From Hirsutella rhossiliensis (lineage: Eukaryota; Ascomycota; Sordariomycetes; Hypocreales; Ophiocordycipitaceae), in NCBI RefSeq assembly GCF_020360975.1, contig NW_025408669.1:2604001-2668000 (forward strand): a stretch of 64,000 bases of DNA, read 5' to 3'. The position numbers were made by a program, and so were the translations under genes. Shown in pieces: positions 14,214-25,299 of this stretch; the first letter of the stretch is position 1, and every line of letters begins with the position of its first letter. The notes beneath the pieces are model-generated. The model was not told the origin of the DNA. It searched no databases and saw only the letters and a program-made list of their open reading frames with translations.

Positions 14214-16643
14214 AAGGCTTAAGAGACTAATTTCTTATAGCTAGTTAAAGATTTTTTATTTCTTAACGCTATATCGTTTATATTATACTACTTTATAGTT
14301 AATTATATACTATACTTTATAATTCTATTTATTTTTATACTAAAGGTTAAGTTTTCGTTTAGTATCTTTTTATTTTTCGTATAGTATTTCTATATTAATT
14401 CTTCCTTAGTTAAATATAGCTTATAGCTTTTATATATATTACTAATAATCTTTTAATATACTATTATATTATTTATATTATAGTTATACTTTTTTATATC
14501 TATAAACTTTATAGTTTAGGTATATATATTTATTATAATCTTCTTTATTATATTTAATTCGTTACGTAAGTCTTTAAAAGATTAATAGTTTAAATACCTT
14601 AAAGCGAGTAGCGCTATACTATTCTTTTATTTTAGCGTATTTATAGATTTTATATATCTCTAAAAAATATCTCGTTAATAAACTATAACTATTATAGCAT
14701 TTAAGTAGTATATTATAATTAGGTTTTAATAATATAACTTAGTTATTTAGGTAGCGTTAATCGATTTTATAGTAGTTTAGTTTTATACTTAAGTAGGGTT
14801 TTAAAAGTACTTATCCTTTAAACTTAACTAAGAAGGCGTTATATCGTGCCTTTATTTAAAAGTATATTATATAATCTAGGTAAACGTATAATATCTATAA
14901 AATATACTTATAGTACTTATAAGTAAGTAGTATTTATAGATCGTTTTTAAATTCTACTTATAATTACTATTCTTATTATAGAGCTATAAAGATATTAACT
15001 ATAGCGATAGCTATAATATAGTCTCCTCTACGTAGTACCGGTTAATACTAGATTAATATAGCTTATTAGTTTTCTATAAGAATTTAAGGTATTTATTAAG
15101 TTTTAATTTACGTATTTCTTTAAATTCTTTAAAGTATAGAGCGTATTCTCTAATTATAGTATTTTCCTATAGTAGTAAGGGTAGTAATATAAGTTTATTC
15201 TTATCTTTTATTTCTCTAAGTATTTCTTATTCTTTAAAGCTTATATCGTCGATACTTTATTATTCCTCCTTAGGTTATTATTTAAGTTTTATAAGTATAA
15301 GGGCTATATTTATATCTTCTTTATTATATTATTTATAGACTCCTTATTATTATTATTAATTTTTATTTTATATATCTTCTTAGAATCGTTTACTATTCTT
15401 CTTAATCTAGTCTTAGGAGACTCCTTTAAGATAAGGGTATTTTAGTTCTATAAATTTAACTTATTTTTATATTTTAGGATCCCTTCGTTATATTATTATA
15501 AGGGTCTTCTTTAGTAGCTTTAAGAACTATCTAGTACTATTCTTATCGCTTAAGTATACTATATATTTATTATTGTAATATATAGTTTAACTAAGGAGTT
15601 TATACTTTAGTTCCTATCTATTAGTAGCGTTTAGGTATTTCTTACCTTTTAGGGCTAGTGCTTAGTAGGTCCTCTTCTCCTTATAAGGTTATTTATATTC
15701 TTTAAAGTAATATCTAAGTTTCCTATAATTAAAATACTTTCCTTTACCTTTCTATATTATACTTAAATCTATTAGTCTAGGATTTATTATATATACCTAG
15801 GCTATTTATATTTTACGCTTTTTCTTATAGTTAGCGCGTTAGCTAAAGTTATTTCTATAAGAAGGGTTTTAGTTTCCTCTTCTATATTTCTTTTCTTAGT
15901 ATCGCGTATACTATCTATCGTTAATTTATACTACTATAGTAATATAGTCTAAGAGGTTATTAAGTCGATTTCCCTTATAGAGCTTATCCTTAACTTTTTC
16001 TTTAAGCTTATTATAAGATCGTATTATAAAGGGTTTATTATCTTAATTAAGCTTTAAGGTAACTTAATAGAACTTTATAGTATAATCTAATACTAAGATC
16101 CTTTATTAAAGTTCTTAAAGTTTTTATTTAGCTTCTTATTCCTTATTAGTTATTTTAAATACCTTTATAATAACTTCTTTAAATCCTTAGAAACTAGTAA
16201 AGACTTTATATATCTCGTTATCTTATCGCGCTAGTTAGTTATTAAGAAATTCCCTTATAATAGGTCTAAACTAAGCGAGTACCGTTTTAGATAAATAATT
16301 TCCTATATAAAGTACCTTTTTAATTAAGTCCGAGAGTTTAGTAAGGTAAAACTAGTAGTAGGCCTTAAGTTAGGTAAGAAAGTCTCGAAGCGTACTATAA
16401 GTACTATCGAATAGTCCTAGCTATTTTAGTTTAACTACTTCTCTAAGGTCCCTAACTTATTTATTGCCTCCTTTATTCCTAAGTAACTATACCTTATATT
16501 AAAGGGTAATAATCTCGCGTATTATATCTTAAGGTAATATAGTAGCTCTAGAGTTAGTTAATCTAGCTTACTATATAGGTATATTAATAGTTATAATATT
16601 ACTTAAAGTAACGCGGTATTATATTAAATAAGAGCTTTTAACG
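14214..16643 (-). pseudogene. Gypsy B gag relic
   Basis: Internal sequence between copia A2 and the B 5' LTR on the minus strand. It is collinear with 32319-34749 in element C. By gypsy order this is gag and the 5' untranslated leader. I could not read a clean zinc knuckle because of RIP. The stretch next to the LTR, around 16629-16643, should hold the primer-binding site, but I could not match it to a tRNA. Confidence 0.5.
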
Positions 16644-17113
16644 TATAATAACTAGTATTATTCCTAAGGGATAAACCTATTAAGGGGATTATATTAGTAG
16701 ATATAATATAGCGTAGTCTAAGTAATAATAATTATATTATATTAGTAATAAGTTAGAGGTTATAGACTATAGACTATAACTAAGTAATTAAAATTAAAGA
16801 TAGAATTATAATAAAGGTCTATATTAAAAGCTAGAGAGCTATTTATTTAAAGGAGTAAAAGTAAGTAGCTATATATACTTATAGAGACTATCTTTAGATT
16901 ATAGATCTAGCTATAATCCCTTTTATAGCTTACTATAGCTTACTTATAAGCTATACTCCTAAGTAGTAATCTATTTATATAAGGCTTACTTAGCTTATAT
17001 ACGCTCTAGGTAAGCTAAGCCTAAGTAACTTCTCGTTCTAACTATTATTCCGAGCTATATTCTTACGTAACTATAGCTAGCTCTCCTATAGCCCGCTAAC
17101 TATAGTTATAATA
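16644..17113 (-). repeat. Gypsy B 5' LTR (470 bp)
   Basis: Partner of 2972-3441. Copia A1 sequence resumes after its right edge with the second half of the target duplication (17114-17118). Confidence 0.85.
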
Positions 17114-19410
17114 GCCCTTTATTTATACGCCTTATTATTAACCTAGCTTATATAAAGCTAAGGGGGCCGGATAACTAAGTTATACGTACTAAAGAAGACC
17201 GTCTCCTTAGGCTACTAGAAGGGGGTCCTTAGAACCTACCCTCCTAGTAGGGAAAGCTAACTTCTCGAGTAGTTCCTTCCTAAGGATAGGTCGGAATTAA
17301 AGAATAAATTAACCGAATTTTTCCTTAATAAGCCTAATTATTTACTTCTTCTAAACTAGCCTTATAAGCTTTAATATTATATCCTAGAAGATTCCTTTCT
17401 CTTAAAGAAAGTAAAAGGAAATTAAGCTTATTAAAAATTAAGGGTAAAAAGCTACCCTTTTTCGTCGAAGAATTTATAGACCTATTAGGTAATTTTATCG
17501 TAAAATTCACCCTTCTATATCCCTCTATCTATATAGTTAATTCCCTAGTAATAATGTATTCCCTTTATACCTTCTTAAAGGACCGGAATCGTAAGAGTAT
17601 ATTATAGATATTAAGGGAAGCACCGGAGTTAAGGATAGCTGATTTTCGTAGGGGATAGTCGGAGGGTCCTAACGGGTAGTCTTACTAATCTATAGGGAAG
17701 ACGAATACCGGATTTACTATACTAACGATTTTTCCTTAAATTTATAGCTCGAATAAAGGCAGCGGCGTTATTAGTTACTATTTCTTAGCAACCTAAATCT
17801 CGTCTATCTTCTTTTATAATAAGGGGTCCTCCTTAAGAGACTATTATATCGTTTCTTATAGCCTCTTTAAAGGGTTAAATCCTTTAGGTCGGTTTTCCTT
17901 AAAGACCTACTAGTATTATAATAACTAATAGTTTAGGGATTTATAGGCTAGGCAGCCGTTTTATCTAGTCTTTTATTTCTTCGAGGAATCCTCGTCCCAA
18001 TCTAGAAGGTCTACTTAAAAACACCCCTTCTTTATTCCTTATTACTAATATTAACGAGGTTCGATTTTAACTAGTTCCCTGATTTTTCGACTAACGGACT
18101 AAAAGGTCTATTAAGGAACTAGCCGGGCCGGTCTAACTAATAGGACCGGGGCCGGGCCTAGAGCAAGATACGTAGCTAGGGCTAGGGCCATAGCTATAGT
18201 TAACGACAGCGTTAAGGCTCTCGAGGGAGGAGGAGCTAAAGGGGCAACAGCCGTAGCAGTAGTAGCGGGGACCGTAGTAATAAGAACTATAGTAGCTATA
18301 GGGGCAGTAGGTCGAACCGTCTAGGTTAAGTGCTAGCTACTTTAACGGGGACGAGGGCATATACCTAAAGTACGCGTAGCACGTAGCTAAGGATTAGCAG
18401 AGTAATTAACTACGCAATCATCTAATTATTAGGCCTATATATAGCTCTAAGGGCCTTAGGTTATAAATATAAGTCTTAGAGATTTCTTTACTCTATGCCT
18501 CTTCGTCTCTACTAGAGTCGCGTAACTAGCGGCATCTACTTTAAAGAGGAAAAATAAAAATTTAAATTAACTATAATTAAGGAAGATACCTAATTAGATA
18601 ATCGAGGTCTTTATAACGCCTTTAAGAATACTTAGAAGTAAGTTAGAAGGGGAGTGCTAGGGGTCTTATCCCCCCCCTTAATAGGCTAATATCTATAGGG
18701 GTGCGATCTTACCCGTTAAACTACGAAGGAATAAGACTACGTACTATTATATTCTAGTAGCCTCTTTATTTAGTTCCTAGCTAGCTTCTTAAAAGATAGT
18801 CGAGTAACCGTTACTAATAGGCTTTATTAGCAAAGATATATCCTATAGCTACTAGCCGGAAAGAGCTTTTATAAGGAAGTATTAGTTAGCTTCCTCGAGG
18901 ATTTCTTCTTACTTAGCTAGCTATAAAGAAGCTAGTAGGTTCCTAGTAGAAAAGGCTCCTAGGTAGGACGTATAGGTCTTTTTAATATAGTTAGTTATAT
19001 AGCCCCTTAAGGGAGCTATCGAGGTCTTAAGCTTTAAAAGCTACTACCTAAGAGTCTCTTCCTCTTAAAGAGAGATTAGCTTTATAGTATTAATAGATTC
19101 TATTATTACCGTATAAGTAGTAGTTAGTAGCTTTATCTTATAAAGGTATTCCTTATAATAACTCTTATAGTTACCTAAGGTAGTAGAAAAGGCTCTCTAC
19201 TATATAGAGGTTAGTTCGAAGAAGAGGGACGCTCCCTCTATAAATTCTATTACTCTAAGATAAAGAGGGGGCTTAAGAGGGTCCTACTTATTAAAGAAGA
19301 CTAAATTATAGATAGTTTTATCTATATAAGCCTATAGCTCCTTTACTTACTTATCTTAATCTTAGGGCTTTATAAGAATCGTCTTATAAACTATAAGGAT
19401 AGTAGAGGAG
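17114..19410 (-). pseudogene. A1 copia gag and early pol relic
   Basis: Reverse complement of about 8525-10440 of A2, containing the same alanine-rich low-complexity region (about 18110-18330) and the same leader. It is bounded by gypsy B on the left and gypsy C on the right, and interrupted by a 380-bp MITE at 18341-18720. All frames are broken. Confidence 0.75.
18341..18720. mobile_element. 380-bp MITE inserted in copia A1
   Basis: A short insertion with inverted termini TTTAACGGG and CCCGTTAAA and a 4-bp target duplication, ctac (18337-18340 and 18721-18724). The empty site is seen in A4 at about 54325-54345. It has no coding capacity. It keeps CA/TG dinucleotides (for example gcacgtagc, cgcaatcatc) that surrounding A1 lacks, so it either inserted after RIP or was too short to be targeted. 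Termini match the 413-bp MITEs at 53530 and 54653, but the interior looks different. Confidence 0.75.
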
Positions 19411-19865
19411 TATAACGACCGGTGTTATTCTTAAGGGATAAACCTATTAAGGGGTTTATATTAGTAGATATAATAAGGCTTAGTCTAAGTAATAATAAGT
19501 ATATTACGTTAGTAATAAGTTAAAGGTCGTAGATTATAGACTATAACTAGGTAATTAGAATTAAAAATAAAATTATAATAAAGATCTATAATATATTAAA
19601 AGCTATCGAGCTATCTATTTAAAGGAGTAAAAGTAGGTAGCTATATATACCTATAGAAACTATCCTTAGATTATAGGCCTAGCTATAATCCCTAATATTA
19701 GATCGTATAGAGTATAGTAATCTTATTAATCTTAGATTACTTAGATCTCTACGATCCCCTTAATCCTATACCTATTAGATAGTCGTGCTAACTATTTATC
19801 CGTTAGACTATATTATATACTTAACGCGGTCGACCGTTAGCGGCCTAGTAGCCGTAGTCGTAATA
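19411..19865 (-). repeat. Gypsy C 3' LTR (455 bp)
   Basis: It pairs with 34750-35204. It begins TATAACGACCGGTGTTATTC, one of the few copies keeping the TG near the start. Its outer half differs from the B LTR, which marks a second LTR subfamily within one gypsy family. Confidence 0.87.
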
Positions 19866-22639
19866 TAATATCTCCCCTTCTTTTAGTCTTATCTATAAGA
19901 CCTACTATAGCTGCCTTAGCCGCTATATATAAATATACCCTTATTATATTATACGTAAGTATATCGTTCCTTATTTCTTTATCCTTTTAGGATATACTAT
20001 TAATAGTATATTTAGTCGTATATTAAAAAATCGTTCTTAAAAAGCCTCTAAGCGCGCTACTCTTACTAAATATATTAACTTAAGTAGAGATCCTACTAAT
20101 ATACTATATACTCGATACTTTAAGGTAAAGAAGACGAATTATTAAATAGCCGAAAATTCTTTACGCTATAATAATTATATTACTAGTAGTCGTCCCTATT
20201 ATAATAGTATTTTAGTAGCCTCTTCTTATAAGTATCTTTTAATTCTTTCTATATATAGTAGCTAATATATTTCTTTTAGTAACTAAATTATTAGCGGAGT
20301 AGTATAGGCTATATTCTAAAGAGGAGGAAGCTAGGAAAGCCTTATTAGAGCTTTAGGCATAGCTTATAAACCTTTAGTCGTAAATATCTATCGCCGTTAA
20401 TCGTTTAGCTTATATCTAAAAGATTTAGAATCGTATAAAGGAAAAGAGTTCTAAGTTATTTCGTTATAGTATCTAAGAAGTAAATACTAAGGATAGTATT
20501 TTACCTACGCTTAATACGTATAAGTATTAGGTAGTAAATAACTTATAATTATTAAGCGTTCCTAATAAGGTAAATTAGTCTTTATTTAGTATTAATAAGG
20601 AGTTTATAGATCTTAGTCCTTTAATCCCTTTTAAACCTTTTAGTAAAATTATTAAAGTAAAGAACTATAGTAAGTTAAGTACTTAAGTAGTTCCTAGGTA
20701 TTTTCCTTTAGTCTATATCCTTTCTACTTAATAAAGTATTCTTATTACTAACCTTATTTTCTTATATCTAGTATTTATTCTACTTTATATTTTTAATCGT
20801 CGTTAACTTCGATTTTTTCTTATAGTTTAGCGTTTCGTAGCGCTAGTTCTAATAATAAGATATAAAATATCGGGTATATCTATATTATTATTAATAGCGA
20901 AAGTTTATAGTTAACTTTTAAAATAGTTTTCTTAACCTTAAATAGTTTAAGTTTCTTAAAATCTAATTTATTACTTAGTTATTTTATTTTAATATTTCGT
21001 TATATAAGGTAGACTATATCTCCCTCTTAAAAGATTAGTCCTTATAATCTTTTCTAATTATAGTAAGTAGATATTCGTTCTTTAATAAATTAAAGTTCTT
21101 ATTATATTTCTTTATATAATTTTTATAGCTAATCTACTTATAGTATCGCTCGTTCTACTTATAGTCCTTATTAAGTAACCTTAAATACTTCTAGGTTATA
21201 TCTATAATTAGTATATATTAGTAAGAGCTTAGTTATTTTTATAACTAAGCTATTATAAGCTAGTTATACTATTAGTAGCTATTTAACTTAATCGTTTTAT
21301 TTATAGCTAATATAGTATCGTAAATATTATTTAAGCGTTTAGTTAAGTCGTTTTATTTATCTATCTATTTATAGGTAATAAGCTATACTAAGCTTATATT
21401 TCGTCCTTAATTATACTATAAGAGCTTACTAAAATTTAGCTATAAACGTACTTCCTTTATTAAAGATAATCTTATTCGGTAGTCTATAATTACTAATAAT
21501 TATTTATAGGAATATATATACTAGCTCTTTTATATTACTTACTTTATTATATAGTAAAAAGTATCTATACTTTATTAATCTATTAATAATAATAAATATA
21601 CTATTATACTTAATATTAGTTATAAGTTCTTTTAATAGTAATAGCTTTATAATATAGTTAAAAGCTATTAAATCCTATAGTTTCTTTAGTACTAGTAGCG
21701 GTTATAATTCTTTATATAGTTTATATTATTTAGCTTTACTTTATATATAAAGTTTAAATTTTTTAATAACTTATTATACTACTTTTTTAAGCTATAAAAA
21801 GTTATATTATTATCTAATCTATTTTATTATTCTTTAGATTCCCTAGTATCTATATACTAAATATTATTATTATTATTATTAAGATTACGCTAAGGACCTA
21901 GCTAAAGGTATCTAGAACTTTAATATTAAATAGGAGGGAAAAACTAAAGTGCTTAAGGGAAAACCCTCCCCTCTTTTAGTATAGGTCCGCCTCGAATAAG
22001 GTTATAATAGTAGTATATAGGAAATTTACGCCGGCTACCGCGGGCTCCTCCCGCGAAATCGCGTCTCGGCGCGGGCCCTCTCGGGCTATAGCCGCTACTA
22101 TCCTAAGCGGCCGCGGCCCGGGCTCGCTAGCCTAGGCCTAGGGTTATAGGTAGTAGTCTCTCTTTAAGGGCCTAACTCGCGGGCGCCTCTATTTACCTTA
22201 GCTCTTATATCGTAGCTATATAGCCGCGGTTATATTAGCTTATCGGTCCGTTAGTTAGTAGGGTAGGTAATATCCGGTTACCGGGCTAGGCGCTAGTATA
22301 GGTCGCTCCTAAGTAGGGCCTACTAATCGAAATTTAGTTAGCCGGCTCCGCTAATTATAAATTAGTTCCCGTCTAGCTACGCGACTTCCTAATTAAGGGC
22401 GCGGCGGCCTATATTTACCCTCTATCTCGTAGTTACTAATTACGCGCGCCTAGCTCGCGCCTATATATACCTACCCTCCCCCCTTAGTTCTATATATACC
22501 TCCTCCTATCCCTTTATTATTTATCTCTTTTATAGGCCTAACTACTACCTCGCCTACCTTATTTCTATAACTCTAGGTCTCTTTAGCACTATATTTAGTT
22601 CGCTCGTTATCGCGTTACTATATCTAACTAGGAAGCTAA

Positions 22640-23990
22640 CTTAGGTAGTAGCGGCTCGCCTCCTCTAAAACCCCCTCCTTATAAGAAAGTCGCTATAGTA
22701 GCGGGATCGGAGCGCTCTATCTTATATTTTACGTATATCGGGCGTCTTACTAGTAAGCTTACCTATAAGCCTTTCGCTAGCTATTAAAACTAGTCTTATA
22801 TATATTAATCTTAGCTTTATCCTAGGTCGGTCCTACCTTTAGTATTTTTACTAACTTTAATAGCTATAAAGGCTAAAGCGTATATCGCTTACGCTAACTT
22901 TAACTAGTCTTATTACTAAGTAAGCGACCCCTTCCTACTATAGTACTATCTAAGTTTAGTGCTAATCTATAGTCTAGATTACCTTTAAAAGTAAGGAGGC
23001 CGCTAGTGCCCTCTACTAAGTATAGTCTAAGGTTAATAGCCCTTCCCTTATTAAGGGTTTAGTATAGGAGCGCCTTTATTATACTACTCTAGAAACTTAT
23101 ATTCGCGCTAGTTAGAAGGCCCCTACCGCTAAGGGTAAGGGCGCGTTAGGCGAGTCTGCCCCCGGTTTAGCTATAGTCGCTAAGAATATAGAAACGCTTA
23201 CGTTAGCTTTTACTTATTTTATAAATAATACCCGCTATATATATAAGTCCCTAGAAAAGCACCTAAGTAAGTTTAGTAACGCTATTAAGACCCTAGCCTA
23301 GGTTAGGCCTAAGTCGCTCTTAGTTACTTAAAAGACTCTTATAGTAGTTAACGATCTTACTAACTATTTCTATCTTATTACTAGCGATAGCCTTAATATA
23401 GAGGATAGCGGTTTTAATCTTACTAGTCTTACTAGGCCTATTCTAGCCTTAGTTCCTATCGATAAAGGGAAGGGTAAAGGTAAGGGTAAGGCGGTAGCCG
23501 TATTTAAGGCCTTATTTAAGGCTAAGGCTAAGGTGTCTATGCCCGCGGCCGTCGCGAAGCTAGCTTAGGAGCTAACCGCGTCTCTATCTAACGCTAAGCT
23601 ATAGCCCGGTAGTTCTCTTAGCGCCGAGCCCGCCTTAAAGCGTCCCTATCTTACGTCGCCTACCGATCCTACTAACGCTCCTAACTTCGTTTAGTAGTAT
23701 CTTTATAGCTATCGCGGTTCGGTCCTAGCTAAGATCGTTATTAGTCTTAACCTTAATTAGATCTATAGTTATAGTATAGGCTATAGCGAACGCCTTTATA
23801 CCGCCGCTAGTATAGGTCCTACCTTAGTATAGACCCTAGTCGTTACTCTATCTTATAAGCTAGCCGTCTAAGCTAGCTTTAGTTTAGGTTTAGGGTTAGG
23901 TCTATTTAATCGTTATCGGGGTTCTTATAGCGGTAGTAGTCCTTATACTCCTCGTAAGCCTTAGGTTACTATAAGAAGGTATAAGCAATA
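22640..23990 (+). pseudogene. Unrecognised plus-strand protein relic with Lys/Gly-rich tract
   Basis: A plus-strand frame, broken by TAG/TAA, follows a CpG-rich leader with pyrimidine runs (22000-22630). It contains a Lys/Gly repeat (KGKGKGKGK) around 23467-23492, then a Ser/Pro/Thr-rich part. It could be an ORF1/gag-like protein of a second non-LTR element facing the minus-strand LINE, or a separate insertion. No family motif is clear. Called as a relic because stops occur at positions typical of RIP. Confidence 0.35.
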
Positions 23991-24640
23991 AGCGTAGAAT
24001 CGGGTAATCGATAACGTAAGCGGAAAGATCGGTCGAAGGAGTATAGGGTAGGATTTCGTCCGGAATTTATAACGAGCATATAAGGGGCTGAATAATATAT
24101 TGAAAGAATAGCGTTGCAAAAGATGCTTGCGAACTTGCTTGTTCTCTCTACTACTCCCAGGGAAATCCTTCGTCTTTTATAGACCATTGCTCGCCTACTA
24201 GTAGACCAATTAGTCAGCTTTCTAGCACATTCTATAGTGCTTAAAAAGCTCTATCTATAGTATATCTTCCTAACTTAGTAGGTGGTCTGATTGTGGCGTG
24301 ATGGTTGACGTAAGACTATGGGTTCTGGCATGAGTAGTGGATTTAACCAGAATGTTCTATGCCCCACCTATTCTCGTATCGCGGATATCTTCGGAACCGC
24401 TAGGCCAAAATAGGCAATAGGGTATCCGTTCTGCCCGTAATTGACTTATGCATTTTATGCATATTTTTGTTTGTAAGGATAGGCTTATCCTGACCCGCGT
24501 TTCCTAGAGGAAGGTATAGTTATTTAGTAGAGGTCTTTGTCTTTTAAGGGTTATTCCCTTAGACTGTATTATAGAGCCTCTTTTTACTAGCTTATTCTAT
24601 AAAGCCTCCCTATGCCTATTATTTCTTTATAACAGTAAAA
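23980..24640. other. Patch with normal CA/TG content inside RIP-saturated LINE region
   Basis: CA and TG dinucleotides are frequent here (densest 24060-24520), while flanking kilobases have almost none. It holds two small hairpins: 24447-24463 (TATGCAT arms, TTT loop) and 24476-24491 (AGGATA/TATCCT arms). A 72-codon minus-strand ORF (24187-23969) has no recognisable domain and I do not call it a gene. No tRNA or rRNA match is apparent. It may be a later insertion or a unique sequence never subject to RIP. Confidence 0.55.
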
Positions 24641-25299
24641 TAGGAATATAAGGGTATATTCTTATAGTTACTCCCTCCTATACTCTACGTACTACCTTAA
24701 GGGGGTCTTATTATTCCCGCTATAATAATAAGGTAGACGTTACTACTAACGAGCTAAGCTAGGGTTATAGTTTAAGGGGGGGGCTAGTTATTAGCTCTAT
24801 CTTAGTTCGGTTCTAGGTTAGGTCTTATTTAGTTATAGTCTTTTAGTAGTAGGTTTTATTCTATAGCTATTAAGGTCGGTTTAGTTAGGTTATATTAGTT
24901 CTATTTAATCTATAGTTTAATCGGCGAGGTTTACGCTTAGTCTAGGTCTAGTTTAGTTAAAGCTATAGTCTTATAATTATAAGTCCTCTCCCTTCCTAGG
25001 TCGCCTTAATAAGGGAAGTAGTTAGCTAAGGTAGTCCTAGTTAAGGCCGCTCTATCCCTAGCGCGACCTTAGTTCTATTATTCGGTATATCTATATATAG
25101 CCTCTAAGCTAAGTTAAACTAGCGGAGCCTACCTAAGCGAAGGAACTATTATACTAGCGGCGCCGCTATCCTTTTCCCTTAAAGGCCCGCTCTTATATTA
25201 CCTATATTCTAGGCCTATATTAAGAGGGACTCCCTTACCTTTACTATTAATAGATAGTTAATTATTATATAGTAGATAGTATCCTATCTTTATCTATAA

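Larger units (their letters stand above)
2972..17113 (-). mobile_element. B: Ty3/gypsy LTR retrotransposon inserted in A1, itself interrupted by copia A2
   Basis: Two 470-bp LTRs (2972-3441 and 16644-17113) begin TATAACGAC, which RIP would make from TGTAACGACC, and end ATA (from ACA). The flanking 5-bp target duplication is gcccc (2967-2971) and gccct (17114-17118), differing by one C-to-T change. Outside it the A1 copia sequence resumes on both sides. The internal region is on the minus strand: gag on the right (about 16643-14214), pol on the left (about 7897-3442). Copia A2 was inserted later at 7903. Without A2 the element is about 7.8 kb. Saturating RIP makes it inactive. Confidence 0.88.

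Noticed and set aside
23969..24187. 72-codon minus-strand ORF in the CA/TG-rich patch
   Set aside because: No recognisable domain, no codon or start-site support, and flanked by degraded repeat sequence.
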